Assembly: GCF_037975245.1 (NCBI RefSeq)
Contig: NC_092580.1
Coordinates: 15,265,001 to 15,329,000 of the forward strand
DNA from: Apostichopus japonicus
Taxonomy: Eukaryota > Echinodermata > Holothuroidea > Aspidochirotida > Stichopodidae
DNA: 64,000 nucleotides
Direction: 5' to 3'
Shown here in pieces: positions 11,801-22,600 of the stretch (position 1 is its first letter; each line of letters opens with the position of its first letter). The notes below the pieces were generated by a model that did no database searches, was not told the DNA's origin, and saw only the letters and a list, made by a program, of their open reading frames with translations. The position numbers and the translations under genes are program-made.

Positions 11801-12060
11801 TGTGGACCAGGTGGCCCCCTGTATGCTTCAGTACACCGGGGTGTGCTCTAGCACGCTGTGGACCAGGTGGCCCCTTGTATGCTTCAGTACACTGGGGTGT
11901 GCTGTAGCACGCTGTGGACCAGGTGGCCCCCTGTATGCTTCAGTACACTGGGGTGTGCTGTAGCACGATGTGGACCAGGTGGCCCCTTGTATGCTTCAGT
12001 ACACTAGGGTGTGCTCTAGCACGCTGTGGACCAGGTGGCCCCCTGTATGCTTCAGAACAC
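8803..12060. repeat. satellite array with alternating 37-bp and 56-bp monomers
   Basis: About 3.26 kb of tandem repeats. The short monomer (37 bp) contains TATGCTTCAGTACACTGGGG and ACCAAGTGGCCCCCATG. The long monomer (56 bp) is the same with a roughly 19-bp insert (TGTGCTCTAGCACGCTGTG) after ACTGGGG. Blocks alternate: short 8803-9235, long 9236-9896, short 9897-10155, long 10160-10330, short 10335-10990, long 10990-12060. Neither length is a multiple of 3, so the open frames within it rotate through all frames and are not genes. The long monomer repeats ACCAGGTGGC, which resembles the core of a CTCF site. Confidence 0.95.
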
Positions 12061-12119
12061 TCGCCTTCCTGTATTTCTCATATTTTTTATTTTGAGTTAT
12101 TTATCATTTTTTGAAAATC

Positions 12120-12210
12120 CCAATCTTTTTTTTTGGGGGGGGCACACGGGGGAAAAATGTTTTCCATGGGGCACATGTCTCCATTGTCCCCTTTTGGCGA
12201 CGCCACTGTG
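12120..12210. mobile_element. right end of a GGCGACGCCACTG-type MITE
   Basis: A G-run, GGGGCACATGTCTCC and the terminus GGCGACGCCACTG resemble the right end of a MITE. The left end is missing and may have been replaced by the adjoining satellite. Confidence 0.4.
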
Positions 12211-12219
12211 TTCCACTCC

Positions 12220-12540
12220 TGAACGCTAGTTCTCAACTTCTGAACGTTGGTGTATTATATCCAAACTTCTAATGTTCTACTTCTGAGAATAAAGCACGAG
12301 ATGTTCCGAAATAGAACATCAGGCGTTCAGAATTTGAACACTAGGCGTTCAGAAATTGAACACTATATGCGTCCAAAGTTGAAGGCGTTGAAATACGGTA
12401 TGGTGTTCAAAAAATCGTCCAGACGTTCCAAAATGAAGCAATAACTAAGTGTTCGAATAAGCGTCCGGGCGTTTAAAAAGTGGAGAAAGGTGTTCAGAAT
12501 CTCAACGGTAGCGTTCAAAATATGAATTGAACACCAAGAC
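12220..12540. repeat. degenerate short tandem repeat, GGCGTTCAGAA(T)TTGAACAC unit
   Basis: Irregular units of about 20-25 bp built on GTTCNGAANTNGAAC recur from the CACTCCTGAACG stretch to the TTGAACACC near 12535. Each unit is nearly self-complementary. No coding content. Confidence 0.6.
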
Positions 12541-15230
12541 GCGTAGATGTTACATTTTACGCCTGAATTTGCATTTATTAAGTCCGCACTATTGCTACTT
12601 TCAGGACGATTTGAGGCTCGGAAAGGCATAAAACGCCGTTTTGGGATTTTCTTCTAGGAACTGAATTGGTTGGGACATATATGCTAGAACTCTCCGCGTC
12701 GGATAGATTGCAACATGTCCCGACTTAGCATATTGCGTTATTGAGTTATGGCCAACAGAAATATGCTTTAAATCGAAACTTTAATAATTAATAATGACTC
12801 AAAACGGAACGAGATACGGAGAAACGGATTGCACCAATGTGTTGGGTGTAGGGTTTAATTTTGCCGACTAAACTTGAGCTGTGTGCCGACTTCTAACAAC
12901 GTAGAGTGCATGGTGCATGGTATCACCACTGGTGGAGGTTTTTTTTGGAGGGGGGGGGGGAGGGTACCAGAAAATGTGCGTCACACGACAAAAGAGAAGC
13001 GCGCGGAACGCGCGAACAAATTTCGGTAAATCTTTACGAATTGGTATATAAAGGAAAATAGAAAGGTACATACATATGATAAAAGAAAAAATTTGCCAAC
13101 TGCTCGCTGATTTGCCGACTGATCTTTTCGCCAAGGGATGTGACACCCCCTACACCCCCGTAGTTACACCCCTGTTTGCCATGCCAAACTAGGTCACTTT
13201 GGTGTAATTCGGGTCGGTCTCCCCGTTGTCAAAAATTATTCCCTATATGCCCCCTTGAAAACATTCATCGAATTTGGTCGCAAAATGAAATCGGTCGGAA
13301 CTACGCCTATCCGACTCAAAATTTGACGCTGATTTCATATCTGAAAACTGCACTCCCGAATGTTATCGCATTCTCGAGATATACGCTTCGTTTGCACACG
13401 TAACCGCCCGAAACGTCGCGCGCGGTTACCCACCTCCCCTTCAACTTTTGATAGAGACCACATCCGGGAAGGTAATATTTTTGGCGAATAGAAGACAAGT
13501 TGCCCCCTGTTCACACAAATAATTGTTGCTTCATCCGACGCCGGGAAAGTGCATTTACCCTATAGGTGAAAGTTACGTACGCGCTAGATGTCGCCCTTTT
13601 TCGACTTTGAGGGCGCATATCTCCCGAACTGTTGCTCCAATCGACTCGGAAAAGTCACCATTGAGCTCGCCGTAGCAAAAAGTACCCGACATGTCATTTT
13701 GGTCGACCTAGATCAATGCTGAAACTTTTATCACAATCCCGAGGGGTGGGGGATGGTTGTGGGGAATTTTGGGTTGCAGTCACGCACCCCCACATGCAAA
13801 GTTTTGTTTCAAGGTAGAATTTTCATTTTCCGTTTTGGATATCGTAATTTAAAGTGTTATTTTCTGTATTCTACACAGTAAGTAAATGGCATTAAGTTTG
13901 ATTTTTTGTTTTGTTTTAGTGTAGGCCTATTTTGGGGAGCCCATTCCTCGAGATAGAGAGATACCAGCCGGGTAGTCTAACCACAGTTGGAAAGCCCCCG
14001 TTAGGGTCACTCATACTTTTTTTTATGATTTTTTAGCATTTTTTTTGTATGACGTCACGCTATGGTCGCCTATTGGTGGAGACCTAGTACCGTACCTGTC
14101 ATTATGCAAGTGAAATATAAGATACAGGTTGCTGTGGCATTGCGGTCGCCCGTAATTGGGTTGCCATCTTTGAATGATGTCACTTCCGGTAGAAGCAAAA
14201 TGGCGGCAAACCCGGTTTTAGCGCCCTGGCACTCCGGAAGTGGGCAACCGACGCCACCTTGGTTGGTGTAGATCGAAGCGCCTTACCAGCCGCTATCATG
14301 CGAGCGAGATACAGACACATAGCCACGTGCATGTAGAAATGAAACGAAACCATGTTAATCCTAAGGTAACCAACCATAGGGCTACTTGGGGACGGCCACC
14401 ATTTTGTTTTTCAGGGTCACGTGACCCCTCAAAAAAAAACGTTACGCATAATGGGGCGTGTATTACGTCTATTTGCAGCGAAATTTGCAACTTTATACGA
14501 TTTGGTATTTTTTCGGTCATTTTTACCACGTGACCCGGTGACGAAATAGCTTTACCCAATGGCAATGCCTGAATAGTTTCATGATTTTTGGCCACTCCTA
14601 CGACGTTTTAATGCTTTTTGGGAAATCCGCCAGTTTGGCACTTTGGGCGGTCATAAATTTTGATTGTGGGGTTTTACTTTGAATATGTTGGTAGCCTCTA
14701 TTACCACAACAAATTTCGGGGTCAAAGCTCAACATTTAGGAAAAGTCATATTCCTCAGCCAACCAAAAATGAAATATGATCAGATTTTCTTAGGGGTCAC
14801 TATAGTATTTTCTTAAAAGGAAGTAGAGGGAGGGACGGGGTGGGGATCGGTGGTGGGGTGGTCTAGGGTAGGGCCCAACCCCACATAAACACCAACCCGA
14901 CGCCCCAACCAGGGCCCGTCTCTAAAAGGGTAAAAAAATATACAAACTTGTACGCTCCTTAACCAAATAGCGGACCGCACATGACACTAACCATTTTGAC
15001 CTTCCCGATGTTCAATTTTGATGATTTTCTTTTCGGGTTTTCTCGACATTATTTTGTTTGGCTCGATTGCAAATTCGGCCTGATAAATATGCATGCTATT
15101 ATGCAAAAATTTGCAAATGTATTTTTGTACGCTTCGTATGCACATTTTTACGATTTCCACCGACTTGTACGGAACGGTATAAACTTGTACGTTTCCTAAA
15201 GGGGGTCCTTTTCCTCATTGTGAATGAAAC
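12541..15230. other. no gene; at least one MITE fragment
   Basis: Bases of about 12840-13173 look like part of a transposon: GTGTAGGGTTT at one side, an internal GCGCGCGGAACGCGCG (12998-13013), and CACCCCTG at the right. From 13174 to 15230 I recognise no exon, RNA or intact element. CACGTGAC occurs twice (14418 and 14527). Confidence 0.4.
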
Positions 15231-15259
15231 CGAACTTTTTTTGGCTAGGCCTATTATAA

Positions 15260-15530
15260 ATAACGGTCCCTTTGTTCCATTATGAATATCGAACCTTTCC
15301 TCCTATTATGAATAACGAACCTTTTTGTCTATTATTTATTACGAATCCTTTGCTCTACTATGAATATCGAACCCTTCGTCCAATTCTGAACAACGAACCT
15401 TTTTTTTCCATTATGAATAATGAACCTTATGAACAAGGAACCTTTTTGCTCATTATGAATAGCGAACCTTATGAACAATGAACCTTATGGATGATGACCC
15501 TTATGACAATGAACCTTATGAATATATAAC
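15260..15530. repeat. degenerate tandem repeat, TATGAATA(A)CGAACCTT unit
   Basis: About ten irregular units of 15-32 bp share ATTATGAATANCGAACCTTT. The units shorten toward the right end. The short open frame across it is spurious. Confidence 0.75.
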
Positions 15531-15792
15531 CTAATGATTATTGGGGCTGTCACCCACTGTGGTGTACCTTATACTTGTAATTGTCATATATTGTATCCGT
15601 AAAAATTAACAGAAAACGACACATTGTTAGTAAAGGGACCACCAATGGATGGCACCGAAAAAAGTTATTTTAAGGGGCATCTTGTTTGTAAGTTCATGTG
15701 AAGGCTTCGACTCTTGGATTCCCAGACAGGGGTCTACCTCTGGACCTAGTAAATAATTTAACGTGTGACTCGACCACAGTTGACTTGATTTG

Positions 15793-16438
15793 TATGGAAC
15801 GCGAAAAGGACCACAACATATGATGATGTTAATGATGATCTAATTTTATACGATCATGTACTAAAAAAACTTACGATGATGTACTAAACATATACGATGA
15901 TGTACTAAAAAACTAAGATGTACATCAAAACATATACGATCATGTACTGAAAACTTGTGATGATGATGAAAAAGCGCAAGTTAAAAAAAAGTGGCGTATG
16001 AATATCCATTATTGTCGTTTGAATACGCGTATGAATATCCATATATATAAGTGTCCCTAGGAATATCAAAGTTGATACTGAAGCCCCGCCCCTAATGGTT
16101 CTTAATGAGTTTGTACTGAATATTCATACTCGTATGCATACGCCACATATGAATACACATACGCGTATGCAGACGCCACTTTTTTGAACATAACATTATT
16201 AGTACATGATCGTATTTGTTTTGATGTACATCGTACGTTTGTAGTACATGATCGTATATGTTTAGAACATGATCGTATACTTTTAGTACATGATCGTATA
16301 TGTTTGGTACATGATCGTATATGTTTGGTACATGATCGTGTATTTCTAGTACATGATCGTAAGTTTTCAGTACATGATCGTATAAAATTAGATCATCATT
16401 AACATCATCATATCTTGTGGTCCTTTTCGCGTTCCATA
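15793..16438. mobile_element. fold-back element with repeats in its arms
   Basis: A 646-bp inverted-repeat element. Both ends begin TATGGAACGCGAAAAGGACC on their respective strands. The arms remain complementary for at least 65 bp and contain tandem TACATGATCGTATATGT-type units (15848-15965 inverted, 16198-16385 direct). It is flanked by a perfect GATTTG direct repeat (15787-15792, 16439-16444). It has no coding capacity. Confidence 0.85.
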
Positions 16439-16444
16439 GATTTG

Positions 16445-17150
16445 AGCCTTGACCCAAGAGTGACTGGTTAGTCGTTGCAACTGCTGTTTGGACAATATAG
16501 TGTATTGTTTAGACACTAACTACATAGCCTACCAGGAGCAATCTCCTAGCTTCCTGACAAGATCAGTACAGGGAGTATTTTTTTTTTTGTAGACAGGTGC
16601 AAGTTTTAGAATCACTGCAATTTTTCTGTCCCTTTTAGCAGGTGTTGGAACAGTTGACCAGCCCCGTGATACAATCTGGTGCAGGAGGAATATCCATCCA
16701 GTTGACTAGTAGTGCCTCATCTTCAGTTTTCTATCCATGTCCAACCTGGAGAGAGCATTTTTGGAGTTGGTTGAAGACTTCTCTTATAAAAAGCTGAAAA
16801 GAACAATTGCATATAAATATGAAACAAAAAATGTTGCTTGAAAAATGCAGTGCTGTAGATCTGTACTTCAGAAATTGCATATATTCATCCTTAGTGTTTT
16901 CTTTAATAACTGTTTCCTGCATGCACAAGTCTTCTGTACTTATACCGTAAACAAAGACAATGTCACTTTTGTGATCGTAACTTTGGTGTTAATAAAAAAA
17001 GCTAAGAGAAGGCTGTTTAGGGGTCCCAAGTCTTTGCTGAGGCCGGTGATGTGAGACTTAATAAAAAAGATTCAATCGATTTCTTTACTACCAGTTCGGG
17101 CTGTCAATGTTTATTGGTGATATTATGGCATTAAAACTGCATGCCTTCAT
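16445..17150. other. no gene recognised
   Basis: No supportable exon or element. A short T run is at 16579-16590. Confidence 0.4.
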
Positions 17151-17156
17151 TCCTCA

Positions 17157-17325
17157 ACTGAAAACGTGTATCTCATTTTCGGACTGAAAACGTGTATTTC
17201 ATTTTCGGACTGAAAACGTGTATTTCATTTTCGGACTAAAAACGTGTATTTCATTTTCGGACTGAAAACGTGTATTTTATTTTCGGACTGAAAACTTGTC
17301 GGACTGAAAACTTGTCGGACTGAGG
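17157..17325. repeat. 27-bp tandem repeat
   Basis: About five units of GGACTGAAAACGTGTATTTC followed by ATTTTC, then two shortened units (GTCGGACTGAAAACTT). No coding meaning is claimed. Confidence 0.85.
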
Positions 17326-17339
17326 GGTGTACCCCCCTT

Positions 17340-18153
17340 ACAGAACTGAACACTCTTGAATTCCTGATATTTGGGCCACAATTCTGGTTGACAGCAAAAA
17401 GTTGATACTGGAGTTCGCACTTCCAGCTGTAAAGCTGAGTGCTCATCACTCTTGTGTACACAAATTGCATGGCCAGCCAAGACCACTGTTTATTACGCTT
17501 GGATAACTTCAGAGTTGGCTTCTTTGCAGAGTGTTTAAATATTATGTTACTGTTCCAAAGAAAGATAATCTTCTTAGACAGATAAGACTCATAGCCAGGA
17601 AATTAGAGACAGTGGAGTTGTTGACTCAAAGGATTATCATTAAATGTCAGGCTGCATAATTTGTGTCAATTTCTGTAAGGGGCATTTAATGTCACGTCTG
17701 CCTAATTTTGTGCATTCCAAGTTTCTTGCGCCCTATTGCATCATCCTAGTGTACCATTTGCAAGCAACAAACACATTAGCTTACATTATCTTGCAGTGCT
17801 TCCTTTTCGAAACTTGTTTGTAAAAATTATTTAGCCTAGGAGGCTGGCCTATGTCATATGAATTGATTATATTTTGAAGTTGATAAACCAGACCACCACT
17901 TACCTAACATCATAACATGCTATTCAATAGTATTAGGTAAAAACTTCATGAAATTAGAATAACATTGAAACTATTGGCAACAAGTAGGTTGCTATATGAT
18001 GTTGCTCACCGCGCTCAAGGAGTGCCATTTAACAACGAAATCAAAAGTTTCTCTAGTCTCTACCATGTGCTAAGACAGTGAACTTGCGGATTTGCTGTTC
18101 GGTTTGAGATGAAATGCACATTTCAAGGCGTTTTCATCTCCCGTAGGAGCTGA
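17340..18153. repeat. inverted duplicate of 4701-7905 without its insertions
   Basis: In inverted orientation it matches 7866-7905, 6204-6689 and 4701-4720 in order, closing over the transposons inserted in the other copy. It has its own roughly 290-bp extra segment at 17530-17815 between two TTGCAG sequences. Confidence 0.8.
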
Positions 18154-18920
18154 CTTGCTGGAAGATGCTGCGAACGTCATGTCAGTTCATAAAGGGGAAA
18201 TTAACACTGCAAATACTTTATGCTCAATTACTCATTGAATTATTGACATTGAATTAGCAGTTTCTGCTAAAGATGCCCTTCTAAAACCATTGTGGAGTTT
18301 TGCATTTACATTCACAAAGAGAAAGAGCATATTAAAATTGGGGCCAACGTAGTACAGTAGGTCTTTTGAAGGAATCTCTAACAAGATGAACAATAAAATA
18401 TTTACTTTGTAGCTTGGGCAAACTTGTTAATTGAGACAAATGTTATCACTCTGCGCAGTGGTAGCATGGTGGGCTCATAATTGACGCACTTAAAGGCATT
18501 GAAGAATCGCCTCAAACCGCGTGCGGCCATCTGAAAGGTTAACTTTCTGTTGCTTGCAAGTGACGTTCTGTTTGTGTCACTACAAAATGCAGACAGTAAT
18601 GAAACGTGATACCTTGTTATCTTTAGCTGGACCTGAGATGTCCATCGCTGTATCCTTTATACACTGTGCTGTGGGTATTGACCGCAGCTGTATGTACTGA
18701 CTTATAACCGACGGTAGCAAGCTGTGTGTGTATTTTCTAGGATCGATGGTGGTGTCTAACACTTCTGTTACACCTCATTCGAAACTAGGTCAGATTACCG
18801 GCATTAGACGTTTCTTTTTGCGCGAGTCTTCACACCCTTTAATGGTTTGATTAATAATGTCTATCAACGAAAAGCACAAATCCCTCAACTGTATGCGATT
18901 TTTATATGTGTAGTTCCTCA
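18154..18920. other. no gene recognised
   Basis: No supportable exon or mobile element was found in this stretch. Confidence 0.4.
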
Positions 18921-18925
18921 AAACT

Positions 18926-19400
18926 GTGATGAATCCTGGGATGAATCCTGTGATGAATCCTGTCATGAATCCTGTCATGAATCCTGGGATGAATCCTGTG
19001 ATGAATCTGAATCCTGGGATGAATCCAAGGATGAATCTGAATCCTGGGATGAATCCAAGGATGAATCTGAATCCTGGGATGAATCCAAGGATGAATCTGA
19101 ATCCTGGGATGAATCCTGTGATGAATCCTGGGATGAATCCTGTGATGAATCTGAAACCTGGGATGAATCCTGTGATGAATCTGAATCCTGGGATGAATCC
19201 TGTGATGAATCCTGGGATGAATCCTGTGATGAATCTGAATCCTGGGATGAATCCAAGGATGAATCTGAATCCTGGGATGAATCCAAGGATGAATCCTGGG
19301 ATGAATCTGAAACCTGGGATGAATCCTGTGATGAATCTGAATCCTGGGATGAATCCTGTGATGAATCCTGGGATGAATCCTGTGATGAATCCTGGGATAG
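18926..19400. repeat. minisatellite, GATGAATCC(TG) unit
   Basis: About 475 bp of 12-bp units (GATGAATCCTGG or GATGAATCCTGT) with 6-bp GATGAATCT spacers giving an 18-bp higher-order pattern. The right flank GGGATAGCTTCAGGTTGG pairs with the left flank of the 3990-4225 array. Long open frames on both strands (DES, MNPG, SQDS repeats) follow from the period and are not supported as proteins. It ends about 120 bp before the SENP8 start codon. Confidence 0.92.
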
Positions 19401-19517
19401 CTTCAGGTTGGGAATTTCAACTCCAAAAATGTTAACCAGCAAATACAAGTAATAGAAAACTGGTCACATAGAAATTGAATGTTGACAATCGTTATCACAG
19501 AAATTTGTAACTGTATT

Positions 19518-19630
19518 ATGGCAGACGAGATCGTCGTCAGTTTTCACAATTCGCTTCTTCGTGAGAGTGATGTTTCTCTTTTAGATGGTCCAAGATGGCT
19601 GAACGATAAACTGATTGGTTTTGCTTTTGA
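19518..19630 (+). CDS. SENP8: SENP8 exon 1
   Basis: Codes residues 1-37 plus two bases of codon 38, with the SDVSLL and WLND motifs that contribute to NEDD8 recognition in this family. The donor is GTAAGG. Any 5' non-coding exon is not visible. Confidence 0.95.
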
Positions 19631-22600
19631 GTAAGGTGTCGATCTTTGTAAAGAGTTGGCAATTTTTTTGTCTTCTGTGTATTTCGTGAAACCGGTGTGA
19701 TTTGTAGGTGACTGTGTACCTTGTTGATATGAATAACAACTAGGCTAGGCCTAGGCCATTATACGTAGAGTAATAATATCTGTCCACCATGGCATTACTA
19801 GTAAAGACTAATTAGTAATATTCAGTAGATCCAGTAGATGGCAGTAGATCCATGTTAGGTTATGCATAATAGGGTCGGCAAATGTGAAGCCATATTATTC
19901 CCAGCTAACACATTGGAGAAACATTTGCCCAGAAAAGCGTCAGCAACAGCTTGATGGAAACATCTTCGATGGGTACTAGTTGGGCGATATTTGCTTCTTA
20001 ACGTCACGATAAATAGTTCAAAAATGTTCATGATATTTCGATAATTACGATAATTTTTCCTTGTTGTTTTTAGTGTGTTCGCGAACACACTAAAAACAAC
20101 TGCCGTTTCCCACGGGTGTTTTCGCGCAGCGAACACACCAACCCCTGTTGCGTGCGAGCATAGTGTCATGGGGTCCAGGGGCCTGCCTTAGGACCCGGTG
20201 GTGTCAAGGGGTGGAACCCCTTGTATGGGGTCCAGGGGGCGAAGGCCCCCGGAAAATTTTCGTATTTTTGCGTGTCTGGCGATAACAAATTCGCAGTTGA
20301 GGATTCAAAATACTGACAACTTTTTTAAGTTAAATTGTCACGAAACTGATGAAAATTTTAAAATGACAAGTTAGAGTAGCTATATTATGTGATAAAATGA
20401 AAAGAGATTTAATCTGTCTTACAATCTTTAAAAAGTTTAACTTACAAAACTGTCGATATTATGAAACAAATTACGTTCGGCAAAGCCCCTTTTCTAGACT
20501 GCCTAACAATGAACAGCGTGCACTATACGTACACATCAGTTTACAACTGCAGTGTTTAACCCTACTTAAATATCACGGTAGGCTACATGTGATGCGAATT
20601 TTCACAGGTACCTTGCCAAACAACCCCCCTGTCTAACACCTGTTGTTAACATTTTTGGCATGTTTCCAAAAAACTTTTCATGGAGTAAACTATTTTGGCT
20701 CCATGCTAGGATTAATTAGGTCAGTCAGTAAAGGATCGGTAAAGTTATGCGAAATATTATCTTAGACGTTCAAGAAAAGTAGGTAAATATCCCTGTAACA
20801 TTAAGGTAAGTAAAACACACCTCAAGCCAACCGACTCCTCCGCATGAACAAAACAATCTATTCCCCATGATACATGAGGCACAGTCTATACCATACAGAC
20901 ATAGCACGATATCAAGGCCCCAATAGCTACAGTATGGCCATCTTTATGAAAGTAAACCTTGTAATCCCATGTCTTAGGCCAATTGGCATGATTAACTAAA
21001 TGCTAAATATTGTTTCCATGTCCTTGTAGAAAACGTCAACTTCGCAAAATACAATTAGTTGTGTTTTTGTTGTTACGCGAGATTCGTAACCGACGAAGTG
21101 GTTAGGCTATTTACTATACACTTAACTATGGTAGGATATCAATTTTTCCTTTTTTTGGGAAATACTAGAAAATACTTTCTTTTCCTGCCGCTTAACACCA
21201 GATGTGGTCTTATGGTTTATTCATAAATGGGTGTACTAGAGCCTTGTTTACATGACATTAGTTGCATTTAGCACGATATGCCAGTTTCGCGTGAATTTTT
21301 CAAAAGTATTTTGCTCGATCTTTCGTAAAATTTGAAAGGTGTACCAACTTACTGTTTGTACACAATTGGTAATTTCTCTACTGATTTTCAGAGTTTTTTC
21401 TCTATACAGTCAATGTTGTAAAGGACGGGTTTTTTTACGAAGTTCAAAAGTCAGTAAATAAAGTTGATAAACTTTATTTCTTTTCAACTTTCTTAACCAT
21501 GGAATGCTAGAATAACATTTACACTTAAAACGGAGAAAGGATAATCGCATTTTTTCCACATTTATTTCAAATTTCTTTCACAAGAAATTATCGTCATTTG
21601 TTCAATCGTCAAAAAATATCGTCTTGAAAAAAATTATCGCGATAATAATAATTTTTGATATATCGCCCAACCCTAATGGGTACCATGCTTATTGTTGACA
21701 TGAAAAATGAAGTTACTTACAATGAGTGTACTGTAGCCTTCCTGAGGGTATTTAGTTTATCCACATACACACATGTCTTGAGTTAGGCTAACCTAAGAAC
21801 ATGAGGTCATATTATGCAAGTGAAAACTTGTTACCATTTTTCATAGCCTCAGTCTTTACGTTGCTGTTGCATTGCTGTTGTATTTCCCATAATCCATAAA
21901 TAGAATATGTTAGCTAATGGGAATATACTGTTTGTGCGGTACAGAGAAGGGGTACATATACAGGGGGTAGTTATTACATACAACGTTGTACAAGATGTGC
22001 TCTCTGAAGTGTCACTTCAGAAGTTTCACTAAATGATGAAAATATTCAAAATAGGATTGCTACAAAACATGGGAAGAGGAGTCATGTCAGATATCAAGTG
22101 GGCTATTCCATATACGAGGAGTTGGCACTTGACGTAATTAGTCAAACTTTTTCGGCTCAACTGTCTTTGAATGGCAAACACACGGTTTATAAAGCTGGGC
22201 CATGGACAAACATCAAGATCAAGGTTCTGAGTAACTGCTGTATTTTTTTCTTGGAGAGGCTTATGCTGGCTGCAAAACTTATTGTTTCAGTGTAGAGCGT
22301 TCATTGGCATAATATTATGAAAGGAGGTAAGCAAATAACATTGCTCTTGTGAATTGGGTGAAATATGAAAAATGCTTGAAATGTAAGGAACAACAAAAAT
22401 TATAAAATGCGACAAAGACATAAAAATTTGATCAAACCTTAGGTGAAAGAGAAAAAGACTTGAAAGCCTTAAAAGGAAAAAGATATGTACCTGCAATTCA
22501 ACAGCTTCATTAAACCAATGAAGTGGCAAACTAATTTTCAATAGGAACCATATAGTTCTCATTTCTACTTCCCTTAAGTTCTGTCTCTCCAACTGATTTC

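Noticed and set aside
8735-11963. Many 60-175 residue frames in the satellite
   Set aside because: The 37- and 56-bp monomers rotate through all three frames and give the same peptides in each. This is non-coding satellite.
8803-12060. CRISPR-like array
   Set aside because: The repeats are contiguous with no unique spacers, and the sequence is a eukaryotic genome.
18847-19452. 201-residue frame of DES repeats and the overlapping MNPG and SQDS frames
   Set aside because: They follow from a minisatellite with a period divisible by three. They are open on both strands, and no non-repetitive coding sequence adjoins them.
22098-22295. 65-residue + frame in SENP8 intron 1
   Set aside because: No domain and no splice context, and it is not part of the SENP8 alignment.
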